NCBI GenBank assembly: GCA_021202985.1
Contig: JAJQCA010000083.1
Span: forward strand, 1 to 64,000
Direction: 5' to 3'
DNA length: 64,000 bases
From: Alistipes sp.
GTDB taxonomy: Bacteria; Bacteroidota; Bacteroidia; Bacteroidales; Rikenellaceae
The translations under genes and the position numbers were made by a program. The stretch's first letter is position 1; each line of letters starts with the position of its first letter. Shown in pieces: positions 56,837 through 64,000 of the stretch. The notes under the pieces were generated by a model. It worked only from the letters and a program-made list of their open reading frames with translations, did no database searches and was not told the DNA's origin.

Positions 56837-58150
56837 TTACATCACGGCGCTCAGGTTCTCCTGCACTTCGTCCTCTTCGAACGTATCGCGGTGGGCGACG
56901 TAGTTGTCCCACTTATCGAGGACCTGTTGGAAATCGGGTGCGAGCGGCGAGTCGAAATGGAGCCGTTGGCGGGTGACGGGATGCTCGAAACCGAGGCTCT
57001 TCGCGTGGAGTGCCTGCCGCGGCATTATCGAGAAACAGTTCTGGATAAATTGTTTGTACTTCGAGAAAGTGGTTCCCTTCAGGATGCGGTCGCCTCCGTA
57101 ACGGGAGTCGTTGAAAAGCGGATGGCCCTGCCACTCCATGTGGACACGGATCTGGTGGGTCCGGCCGGTTTCCAGTCGGCACTCCACGAGGGTGACATAG
57201 CCATACCGTTTAAGGACTTTATAGTGGGTTACGGCGTGTTTGCCGGTCTCTCCGTCAGCGTAGATGAACATTTTGAGCCGGTCGCGGACGCTCCGCCCTA
57301 TATGGCCGGTAATCGTACCCTCGTCTTCGGGCAGGTTCCCCCATGCGAGTGCCCAGTAACGGCGTTCGATTGTGTGGTCGAAGAATTGCCGGGCCAGCCG
57401 TGCATGGACCTTTTCGTTCTTTGCTATAACCAGTAGTCCTGAAGTATCCTTGTCGATGCGGTGCACCAACCCTGCGCGCATATCGCCTTCGCTGAACAGC
57501 TCAAGCCCCTGCAGGTGGTACGTCAGGGCGTTTACCAGCGTGCCGGAGTAGTTGCCGTGCCCGGGGTGTACGACCATACCTGCCGGTTTGTTTATTACCA
57601 TCAGGTGGTCGTCCTCGAATACAATGTCGAGGGGAATGTTTTCCGGGATTATTTCGAGTTGCCGACGCGGATAGGGCAGGACAATCGATACTACGTCGAG
57701 TGGCTTGACCTTGTAGCTCGCCTTCACCGGCCGGCCGTTGACTATGATGTTCCCGCTGTCGGCGGCGGCCTGTATGCGGTTGCGGGAGGTGCTTTCGAGG
57801 CGGTTCGTAAGGAATTTGTCGATTCGCAGCATAGTCTGGCCCCGGTCTACGGTAAGGTTGAAATGTTCGTAAAGTTCATCCTGCGATTCGTCCTCTTCTT
57901 CGTCCGGGTCGGATTGTTCCACTACCGCTTGAGGGAGGGCAGTAGCCTTGCCGTCTGCGGGTCCCGGCACGTCAGCCGTTTCACCGTCGGCCGGCGCCGT
58001 GGAAACCGGATTTAATTCCGGCTTGCCGCTTTCATTATGTTCAATGCTAAGTTCCGCCCCGCGGCCGGGGATGGAAGCCGAATCTCCGGCAGGATGGCAT
58101 ACCGGGTTTATTTCCGGTGCCGCTCCGCGCACGTTTTTCTCCTTACCCAT
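56837..58150 (-). CDS. rluD: RluD-family 23S rRNA pseudouridine synthase with long N-terminal extension
   Basis: Converts uridines to pseudouridine in ribosomal RNA. The 437-residue protein begins with about 100 residues of low-complexity, acidic sequence (Pro/Ala/Glu/Asp-rich, ending SDPDEEEDESQDELYEHF), followed by an S4 RNA-binding domain (LRIDKFLTNRLESTSRNRIQ) and the catalytic domain with the Asp in HRIDKDTSGLLVIAK. RluD is the closest match; RluA/RluC are alternatives. The PASTA gene ends three bases upstream, so both are in one transcript. Confidence 0.9.
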   Translation of the reverse strand: MGKEKNVRGAAPEINPVCHPAGDSASIPGRGAELSIEHNESGKPELNPVSTAPADGETADVPGPADGKATALPQAVVEQSDPDEEEDESQDELYEHFNLTVDRGQTMLRIDKFLTNRLESTSRNRIQAAADSGNIIVNGRPVKASYKVKPLDVVSIVLPYPRRQLEIIPENIPLDIVFEDDHLMVINKPAGMVVHPGHGNYSGTLVNALTYHLQGLELFSEGDMRAGLVHRIDKDTSGLLVIAKNEKVHARLARQFFDHTIERRYWALAWGNLPEDEGTITGHIGRSVRDRLKMFIYADGETGKHAVTHYKVLKRYGYVTLVECRLETGRTHQIRVHMEWQGHPLFNDSRYGGDRILKGTTFSKYKQFIQNCFSIMPRQALHAKSLGFEHPVTRQRLHFDSPLAPDFQQVLDKWDNYVAHRDTFEEDEVQENLSAVM

Positions 58151-58153
58151 TCC

Positions 58154-59026
58154 TTAATTGGCCGTTGATTGCGCGGCCGTCTCCTCGGCCGAAGCCCGGC
58201 GCCGGGCGGCATTGTCGGACGATTTGCTGCCGTCGTCGATTTTCTGCGGGTCAAGGGTCAGCCGAAGGGACACCTCCGCGCCGGACCGTGCCCTGGCTCC
58301 CTGCCCGAGACTCTGCTCGTACACCTTGGCTGAAGAGCGGGTAAGCAGTGTGATATCCGGGTCGTATTCCACGGTTCCCACATTCAGGCCGGCTTCCCAA
58401 AGGCGGCTCTTGGCCTCGTTGAGCGGGAATCCTATCAGTTTCGGTACCACGGGGCTGGGGCTCTCCGAATTGGTGCCTACCACTAAAGTAATGCCCGAGC
58501 CCTGTTCGGCCTGTACCTGTCCGTCACGGGTTATGACGGACCCGGCGAACCGCTCCTCGAGCACGTTATTGGCGGCTATGTCTTCGCGGAATATCAGTTT
58601 CTCTATTTCCAGTCCGGCTACCAGTATATTGTTCTTTGCCTGCCTTAGCGAATATCCCGTCACATAGGGGACGTCCACCATCCGCTGCTTGTGGGGGTTT
58701 ATTGTTACAAGCACCCTCCGGCCTTTCTTGACCCGCGTGCCCGGCTTGGGAAGCTGGTCGAGTATCACCCCGCCCTCGTAAGCCGGTACGTAAAGTGAGT
58801 CGGTAATTTCTACAATCAGCCTGGCCCCCTTCGAGGCGGCTTCGGCCTCGGAGACCTGCATACCGGAGAAGTCGGGTACCGCTTCGCTGGTGTTGTGGCG
58901 CGTGAAAAGGTTCAGCAGGATGTTGGTGACGAACACGAACACCAGCACGGCGCACAGCGCCAGAATAAGGTGCCTTACCAGCCGGTGCCCGGCCACAAAG
59001 GCATATATTTTCCTCAGGAAATCCAT
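58154..59026 (-). CDS. PASTA-domain membrane protein
   Basis: PASTA domains bind cell-wall fragments or act as spacers in kinases and penicillin-binding proteins. The 290-residue protein has a cytoplasmic stub, one membrane helix (about residues 18-40) and three PASTA repeats (about 45-115, 116-185, 187-258) with no kinase or transpeptidase domain, ending in a charged tail rich in Ser and Ala. Such free-standing PASTA proteins are common in Bacteroidetes, where they are often upstream of rluD as here. Role unknown. Confidence 0.9.
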   Translation of the reverse strand: MDFLRKIYAFVAGHRLVRHLILALCAVLVFVFVTNILLNLFTRHNTSEAVPDFSGMQVSEAEAASKGARLIVEITDSLYVPAYEGGVILDQLPKPGTRVKKGRRVLVTINPHKQRMVDVPYVTGYSLRQAKNNILVAGLEIEKLIFREDIAANNVLEERFAGSVITRDGQVQAEQGSGITLVVGTNSESPSPVVPKLIGFPLNEAKSRLWEAGLNVGTVEYDPDITLLTRSSAKVYEQSLGQGARARSGAEVSLRLTLDPQKIDDGSKSSDNAARRRASAEETAAQSTAN

Positions 59027-59110
59027 TCGTTATATAATATTTAAGTTCAGGGAGGCCGGCGGTGCACTGTTAATACGTACCGGGAAAATTCCGGCCGGAC
59101 AACTGCGCTC

Positions 59111-60208
59111 CTACCTTACGACCTCGTTATAAAACGTATCCCGCTCCACGGCTCTGTAACCGGCCACTGCGGCGAGTTTTTCTATGTCTCCGACGGTCAT
59201 GGCGGGGTTAATGTCGCCCGCGCCGGCCATCGAGTATATCTTCGTGGTATCGTCGATAGTACCGTCTATATCGTCCGCACCGAACGACAGGGCAAGTTCG
59301 GTGGTGGTCTTCCCGTACATCGGCCAGTAGGCCTTAATGTGCGGGAAGTTGTCGAGGTAGATCCTCGACATGGCCAGCGTCCGCAGGTCTTCGGTTATGG
59401 AGACCTCTCCGCAACCCTCCATATCGTTACCCCTGCTGCGGAATTTCAGCGGAATGAAGGCGTTGAATCCCCCGGTGCGGTCCTGCAGGCGGCGCAGCCG
59501 CTCGAGGTGGTCGATACGGTGGCCGATGTTTTCCACATGCCCGTAAAGCATCGTGGCATTGGTCGGTATGCCCAACCCGTGGGCCGCCTCGTGCACTTCG
59601 AGCCACTGCAGCGTACTGCCCTTCTCGGGACAAATCCTGCGGCGCACATCTTCGTCGAAAATTTCCGCTCCCCCTCCCGGGATAGCTTCCATGCCCGCGT
59701 CCCGTAGCAATCTCAGCCCCTCGGTAAGGGATAGCCCGCTGCGGCCTGTCATGTAGGCCAGCTCGATTGCGGTGAACGCTTTGACGGTCGCCCGGGGCAG
59801 AGCCGTCTTCACGCGCCGTATCATCTCCGCGTAGAACTCCAGGTCGTGGTCAGGGTGCACCCCGCCCACTATATGAACCTCCGTAACCCCGCTGCCGGCG
59901 TACGAGCAGGCCGTCCGCTCTATCTCGTCGAGACCCATATTCCAGGCGCCTTCTTCGCCTTCCTCCCGGCGGTAGGAACAGAACCTGCAGCGGAACAGGC
60001 AGATATTGGTCGGCTCGATATGGAAATTACGGTTGTAATAGACCTTATCGCCGTTGCGGTTCTCCCTGATGACCGTTGCAACTTTGCCGAGTAGGGCCAG
60101 CGGTGCCCGTTCCCACAGTTCGGCAGCCTCGCCGGGGCTGATCCTGTGCCCCTGTGCGGCCTTATCCGCAATCCGTTCTATGTCTGCATTCGAGCGTTCC
60201 GGGTGCAT
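59111..60208 (-). CDS. mqnE: Aminofutalosine synthase (radical SAM, MqnE)
   Basis: MqnE makes aminofutalosine, an early step in the futalosine route to menaquinone. The 365-residue protein has the radical-SAM cluster CLFRCRFC (CxxxCxxC) in the setting HIEPTNICLFRCRFCSYRR, then the TIM-barrel segments EVHIVGGVHPD and MEAIPGGGAEIF, which distinguish it from MqnC and CofH-type relatives. The start at 60208 (MHPERSN) is chosen because a -7 box lies directly before it; an upstream in-frame ATG (60277) would need a different promoter. The other mqn genes are elsewhere. Confidence 0.9.
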   Translation of the reverse strand: MHPERSNADIERIADKAAQGHRISPGEAAELWERAPLALLGKVATVIRENRNGDKVYYNRNFHIEPTNICLFRCRFCSYRREEGEEGAWNMGLDEIERTACSYAGSGVTEVHIVGGVHPDHDLEFYAEMIRRVKTALPRATVKAFTAIELAYMTGRSGLSLTEGLRLLRDAGMEAIPGGGAEIFDEDVRRRICPEKGSTLQWLEVHEAAHGLGIPTNATMLYGHVENIGHRIDHLERLRRLQDRTGGFNAFIPLKFRSRGNDMEGCGEVSITEDLRTLAMSRIYLDNFPHIKAYWPMYGKTTTELALSFGADDIDGTIDDTTKIYSMAGAGDINPAMTVGDIEKLAAVAGYRAVERDTFYNEVVR

Positions 60209-60212
60209 TGGG

Positions 60213-60220
60213 CAAAGATA
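60213..60220 (-). promoter_or_regulatory. -7 box abutting the mqnE start
   Basis: The minus strand reads TATCTTTG, only four bases before the ATG. The predicted start of transcription falls on or just inside the start codon, suggesting a leaderless message or a different true start. Confidence 0.45.
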
Positions 60221-60311
60221 TAAATTCTGTTCCGGTTGTCGGCATACGATACCGAAAAAGGATGCCTTTGCAGACATCCTTCATATAACGTAAACCGAGC
60301 GGTAAAAAGTA

Positions 60312-60467
60312 TTATTTCGCGAGTGTTTCGTCAGAAACAGAGAGTTTCTTCCGGCCTTTGGCGCGGCGAGCCGCAAGCACTTTGCGACCGTTGGGGGTCG
60401 ACATCCGGTGGCGGAACCCGTGTTTGTTAATCCTCTTCCGGCGGGAGGGTTGGAAAGTCCTTTTCAT
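60312..60467 (-). CDS. rpmH: Ribosomal protein L34
   Basis: L34 is a small basic protein of the large ribosomal subunit. The 51-residue sequence begins [20 protein letters not shown] and runs through [19 protein letters not shown], the unmistakable L34 sequence. It has the best promoter in the window 39 bases upstream. rpmH is often close to the replication origin, which is relevant to the parS sites 21 kb away; dnaA and rnpA are not adjacent. Confidence 0.97.
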   Translation of the reverse strand: MKRTFQPSRRKRINKHGFRHRMSTPNGRKVLAARRAKGRKKLSVSDETLAK

Positions 60468-60505
60468 CGCTATATATTTTTTATTGTTTCTTCTTTTGCG
60501 GAGTG

Positions 60506-60535
60506 CAAAGGTATAATAAAATTATTTTATCCAAA
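60506..60535 (-). promoter_or_regulatory. Promoter of rpmH (-33 and -7)
   Basis: The minus strand reads TTTG (60535-60532), 18 bases, TACCTTTG (60513-60506), a textbook Bacteroidetes promoter. Predicted start about 60499. Confidence 0.75.
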
Positions 60536-60610
60536 AATATTCCCCTAATTATTTAAACCTCTTGCTACAAGCCGTTCGTTGAGCCGTGGCCGTCACGGGT
60601 CCGCCCTGGG

Positions 60611-61762
60611 TCATGACCTTTTCCTTCCCTTACCGAACTTGTCGCTAATCCATTTGGGCAGCATCACGGCACCTATTATAAGGTACGGGTAATATGTAAC
60701 TCCCCTCCAGAGGAACGCTATAAGCGCCGCGGCGCTCAGCTGCAGTTTCACCGGCACGGCTATCAGGTCGCTGCAATAGTTGGTGAAGAGGTATTCGGCA
60801 AACCCGCTCCCCCCCCCCGGTGTGGGAAGTATCAGCATCACAATCCACATCACTACCTGCCGTGCATACATGAGCAGGTGCCCGCTCAGGGAGAAGAAAG
60901 CCATTACCAGTGCGTTGGCCACAAGGTAACGGGAGGTCCAGGAGAGGAACGTCGACATGAGTACCGAACCCCAGAACCGCACTCCCTGTCCTTTTATCTC
61001 GTTCGAACTGTTAACGATGTCGGTACCCACTATGTTTACCGCCCTGTACCACCTGCGGAGCACACCCAGTTTGAAAATCCTCATTAATAGCCACTTCAGG
61101 CCCCGCGGGTTGAAGAAAAGCCCATAGCTGAGTATCAGCAGGTAAATCAGTTTCAGAGAGTAGGCCGTAACGGCGAATGCCATTATTCCGGTGGTAAGCA
61201 GGTCTTCGCCGGGATTTGAGAAAAAAAGTTTATCGATCCCGAAGTAGAATATCAGTAGCGGGAACACTACAATGAAGTATAATTCGTCGAGGAACGAGGT
61301 GAGCATCACCATCGCCGAGCTGCGCCCGACCGAAATTCCCTCCTTATGGATATACAGTATTGCAACGCTGGTTCCCCCCACGGCAGAAGGGGTCACGGCC
61401 GAGGTGAACTCCCAAAGCATTATCACCCGGAAGCACTGCCCCCACGACAGTTGCCCGCCGCTGAGCGTGCGCAGCCGGGCCATATAACCCAGGTCGCGGC
61501 CGCACATGAAAACCACGGCAAGGAGCAGCCAGAAAACGGAACCCACGGTAAAATCCACATCGTCGAAGACCCGCGAGTCGAAGTCGCGCATAAAAAGGAA
61601 GACTATCACCGCGAGGCCTATAACCGCGGGATAGATGGCGTTCCGCGGTTTGATTCGGCCCAGGGGGTTACCGTCCGACGGCTTGGACTTTCCCCTGTCG
61701 GGGATGCTTCCTTCCGTGGGCGGAATTTCCACGTTGGCTTTCTCTTTTTTCCGGATGCGCAT
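60611..61762 (-). CDS. Lysylphosphatidylglycerol synthase/flippase-type integral membrane protein
   Basis: The 383-residue protein has a charged cytoplasmic N-terminus (about 40 residues) and then six to eight membrane helices of the UPF0104/AglD-MprF membrane-domain family. The signatures include TSAVTPSAVGGTSVAILYIHKEG and the late LPTPGGGSGFAEYLF loop. The lysyl-transfer domain of MprF is absent. Roles suggested for relatives are lipid or glycolipid translocation; the substrate here is unknown. A -7 box (61786-61793) lies 24 bases upstream. Confidence 0.85.
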   Translation of the reverse strand: MRIRKKEKANVEIPPTEGSIPDRGKSKPSDGNPLGRIKPRNAIYPAVIGLAVIVFLFMRDFDSRVFDDVDFTVGSVFWLLLAVVFMCGRDLGYMARLRTLSGGQLSWGQCFRVIMLWEFTSAVTPSAVGGTSVAILYIHKEGISVGRSSAMVMLTSFLDELYFIVVFPLLIFYFGIDKLFFSNPGEDLLTTGIMAFAVTAYSLKLIYLLILSYGLFFNPRGLKWLLMRIFKLGVLRRWYRAVNIVGTDIVNSSNEIKGQGVRFWGSVLMSTFLSWTSRYLVANALVMAFFSLSGHLLMYARQVVMWIVMLILPTPGGGSGFAEYLFTNYCSDLIAVPVKLQLSAAALIAFLWRGVTYYPYLIIGAVMLPKWISDKFGKGRKRS

Positions 61763-61785
61763 CGTAATTTGGCGGATAAACGTAA

Positions 61786-61793
61786 CAAATATA
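61786..61793 (-). promoter_or_regulatory. -7 box of the membrane-protein gene
   Basis: The minus strand reads TATATTTG. Predicted start about 61779, leader about 17 bases. Confidence 0.55.
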
Positions 61794-62031
61794 TAAAATA
61801 GGCTCCGTATAACGTCGAACGTAACGGTTTAATAATCTTATTCTGATTCCTTCTGCCACCCGAAATACCGCCACCCGTGCGGGAGGTGGGAATATACCGC
61901 GCCTCAATCCGCCGGCGGGGTTCTTCAGGACGAGGCGGACGGCGGGGACTAACTTTTACCGGATGGGGCATGGCTGCCGATAACGCCCGATGATGTGTTT
62001 GTCGTCGACTTGCGGGATAAAGTCGATATCT

Positions 62032-63675
62032 TTACTCCTCCCCTTTCGGCTTGCGTGCCATGCTGTATTTGAAACGCTTTATCTTCTGTGTAGGGGTCTT
62101 TTCGAAGCCTGCCTGATGTTCCTCCACATCCGAAATACGGGCAGACTTGCTTACTTTAGAATTGACGTAGTTCATTACGTCTTTCTTGATGTCGGCCATC
62201 TTGTGGCTCAGCTCTTCCCGGAAATCGTGGTAACGCCTTTCCAGCTCCTCCCGGTTGAAATGGACCATGGCCACCAGCTTACCCTTGTCCTCGGTGACAA
62301 TGGAGTCCGTGACCAGGAAATGGCTGTTTATGACCGACTCGATCTCCTCGGGATAGATGTTCTCCCCTCCCGCCCCGAGTATCATATTGTCCAGGCGGCC
62401 TTTGATATAGAGATGGCCGTCCCGGTCGAAATAGCCGAGGTCCTTGGTGCGGAACCACCCGTCGCCGGTAAAAACGTTGCGAGTGGCCTCCGGATTCTTG
62501 TAATATCCCTGCATAGTGCTGGGACTCAACACCACTATTTCACCTTCACCGGTGGCGGGGTTGACATTCTCCAGCCGGGCCTCGATGCCTTTTAGCACCG
62601 GTCCCGTCGACCGAGGCCTGACATTACCGGGTATTGCCCCGGCTATAAGGGGGGCCGTCTCGGTCAGCCCGTAGCCGATAGCGAACGGGAAACCGGCGTC
62701 CCGGAGGAAGGTTTCCGTGGCTTCGTCCAGTTTGGCGCCCCCGATTCCGAAAAAGCGGAGACGGCCGCCGAAAATCTTGGTGAGTTTCCTGCCGGCGAAT
62801 TTATGGATGATCTTCTGGAACCACCGTTTTGAATAGAGGTATTTTTTCAGCCTACCTTTGGAGAAACGCGATGCCACCTGGCTCTTGTATATTTTCTCTA
62901 TAATAAGCGGCACGCTCAGCATTACCGTGGGGCGGACTTCCTGCATGGCCGGCATAAGTGTGGAGGCCGTGGGGAGCTTGTCGAGGTAGACCACCTGCGC
63001 GCCCCTGCTGAACGGATAGAGCATTCCCACCGAGCATTCGTAGGTATGGGACAGGGGAAGGATGGAGAGGAAAACGTCCTCCTTATAGACCGGGAACAGG
63101 TCGGTCTCCATATGTATCTGGCTCGCGAGATTGCCGTGTGAGAGCATTACGCCCTTTGGGGCGGATGTGGTTCCGGAGGTGTATATAATAGCGGCGGTAT
63201 CTTCCGGGCGGACATCGGGCACGGGTACGTCCTCCGGCCGGCAATCCGCCTTAGCCGACTCCCTCCCGGTAACTCCCAGGTTTTTGGTCCTCACCACGAT
63301 GCTTAGCTTGTCCACGACCGTTTTCGATACCTTCGAAAACAATTTGTCCGAAACGCAGAGGGCTTTCGCGTCGCAATGGGTTATTATCATGTCCAGCTCT
63401 TCCGGGCTGAAATCGGGGAGGATGGGCACTATGATAAGGCCGTGGACCACAGCCGTAAAGTAACAAACCGCCCAGTTGGGCATATTGCTGCTCAGCAGGG
63501 CGACTTTATCGCCCTTTGCCAGGCCGGCACCGTGGAACCTGGCCGCAAGATTGTCGACCCGGCGGGCAAAATCGCCGTATGTGAGCCGTTCGCCCCCGTA
63601 CATCGAAGAACAGGGCCTGTCGGTATATTGCTCTATACTGCGTAGGTGTAGTTCCCGTAATGTAGTATATGACAT
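62032..63675 (-). CDS. AMP-dependent synthetase/ligase (long-chain acyl-CoA synthetase type)
   Basis: The enzyme activates a carboxylic acid, probably a long-chain fatty acid, to its CoA ester through an acyl-adenylate. The 547-residue protein has the P-loop-like IIYTSGTTSAPKGVMLSHGN (about residue 155), the IGYGLTETAPLIAG motif, GWFRTKDLGYFDRDGHLYIKGR with the hinge and ATP-binding Asp, and the C-terminal Lys in TQKIKRFKY. The start at 63675 is supported by a -7 box about 30 bases upstream; the longer frame begins inside and beyond that promoter. Confidence 0.9.
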   Translation of the reverse strand: MSYTTLRELHLRSIEQYTDRPCSSMYGGERLTYGDFARRVDNLAARFHGAGLAKGDKVALLSSNMPNWAVCYFTAVVHGLIIVPILPDFSPEELDMIITHCDAKALCVSDKLFSKVSKTVVDKLSIVVRTKNLGVTGRESAKADCRPEDVPVPDVRPEDTAAIIYTSGTTSAPKGVMLSHGNLASQIHMETDLFPVYKEDVFLSILPLSHTYECSVGMLYPFSRGAQVVYLDKLPTASTLMPAMQEVRPTVMLSVPLIIEKIYKSQVASRFSKGRLKKYLYSKRWFQKIIHKFAGRKLTKIFGGRLRFFGIGGAKLDEATETFLRDAGFPFAIGYGLTETAPLIAGAIPGNVRPRSTGPVLKGIEARLENVNPATGEGEIVVLSPSTMQGYYKNPEATRNVFTGDGWFRTKDLGYFDRDGHLYIKGRLDNMILGAGGENIYPEEIESVINSHFLVTDSIVTEDKGKLVAMVHFNREELERRYHDFREELSHKMADIKKDVMNYVNSKVSKSARISDVEEHQAGFEKTPTQKIKRFKYSMARKPKGEE

Positions 63676-63705
63676 ATCTGTCGCTGGCGCATGTTGCGCA
63701 CAATA

Positions 63706-63713
63706 CAAATTTA
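63706..63713 (-). promoter_or_regulatory. -7 box of the acyl-CoA synthetase promoter
   Basis: The minus strand reads TAAATTTG. Predicted start about 63699, leader about 24 bases. Confidence 0.55.
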
Positions 63714-63962
63714 ATCGTTTATTTGGTTTTACGAACGTCATATACCTTCCAAAAATTATCCTCCCCTCCTCGTAATATGGTCTGTGCGGCCCGCGACCCG
63801 CCATGCTGACCTGGGTTGAACCGGCTTCGGCCGGGGGCGGTACCCGCTGCTTCGTAACGCCTTGCGGTACGGATACGATGCCTCACACTCCTTTGCAGGA
63901 CAAATATTCTTCCAATCGTCCCTCAAGGGCAACTATTTTTGTGGTATCTTTACTCCCCTGCC

Positions 63963-64000
63963 ATGCCGAAATATCCGGACGACATACTACCCGTAAGCGA
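63963..64000 (+). CDS. Possible gene start cut by the window end
   Basis: An ATG opens a frame reading MPKYPDDILPVS that runs off the window. Ten bases upstream is TATCTTTA (63945-63952), the same near-consensus -7 box as before trxB. The product cannot be judged from twelve residues. Confidence 0.35.
   Translation, partial: MPKYPDDILPVS

Noticed and set aside
1..64000. CRISPR arrays, tRNA or rRNA genes
   Set aside because: No regularly spaced repeats, tRNA-like T-loops or rRNA segments were found on reading both strands.

Overview
The window comes from a gut-type member of the Bacteroidales, most likely Rikenellaceae (Alistipes-like). I infer this from the protein families (S46 dipeptidyl-peptidase, DUF4290, short REC-AAA+ sigma-54 activator, NhaD antiporter, aminofutalosine route to menaquinone), from a core of roughly 55% GC, and from repeated upstream matches to the Bacteroidetes promoter (-33 TTTG, -7 TAnnTTTG). 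The genus is an inference; there is no rRNA gene here.

Layout. 1-2.9 kb is an AT-rich accessory patch: an IS1595-type transposase, a strikingly structured 250-nt leader and an unknown lipoprotein. 2.9-15.7 kb runs mostly leftward: esterase, rnhA, a DksA-like protein, ileS (gcvT is the rightward exception) and a tripartite RND efflux operon whose pump gene carries a frameshift. 16-39.5 kb is mostly rightward housekeeping: lspA, a candidate small RNA, an M23/LysM lipoprotein, trxB, a frameshifted winged-helix (AlkZ-like) gene, queD, lrp-kbl, pgk, a tandem pair of secreted paralogues, a cytoplasmic alpha-amylase, nhaD, DUF4290 facing a sigma-54 activator across a palindromic double promoter, tsaB-pepP, tex plus a LuxE-like acyltransferase, and mnmG. 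An AT-rich membrane-protein gene bracketed by two perfect parS sites follows. 39.5-63.8 kb is almost entirely leftward: glnS, a frameshifted S46 peptidase, nadA, mrp, (rightward sppA and cysE), asnA with an M28-barrel fusion and tyrS, ilvE, metG, ndk, rluD-PASTA, mqnE, rpmH, a flippase-like membrane protein and an acyl-CoA ligase.

How it fits together. Most of the window is core metabolism and translation (four aminoacyl-tRNA synthetases, mnmG, tsaB, rluD, rpmH, tex) plus envelope upkeep (lspA, sppA, M23, RND pump). The parS pair next to mnmG argues for an origin-facing chromosomal region, although gene polarity converges rather than diverges there.

Most unusual points: (1) two parS sites, each inside a 25-bp near-identical direct repeat, flank one AT-rich gene, and the second parS encodes that gene's C-terminus; (2) a leader RNA with a long compound helix upstream of the lipoprotein; (3) a perfect palindrome made of two back-to-back -7 boxes; (4) a fusion of a catalytically defective M28 peptidase fold to an outer-membrane barrel; (5) a secreted protein ending in a DnaJ-type zinc finger beside a shorter paralogue; (6) three frameshifted genes, two at poly-G tracts, which may be assembly errors or real switches.
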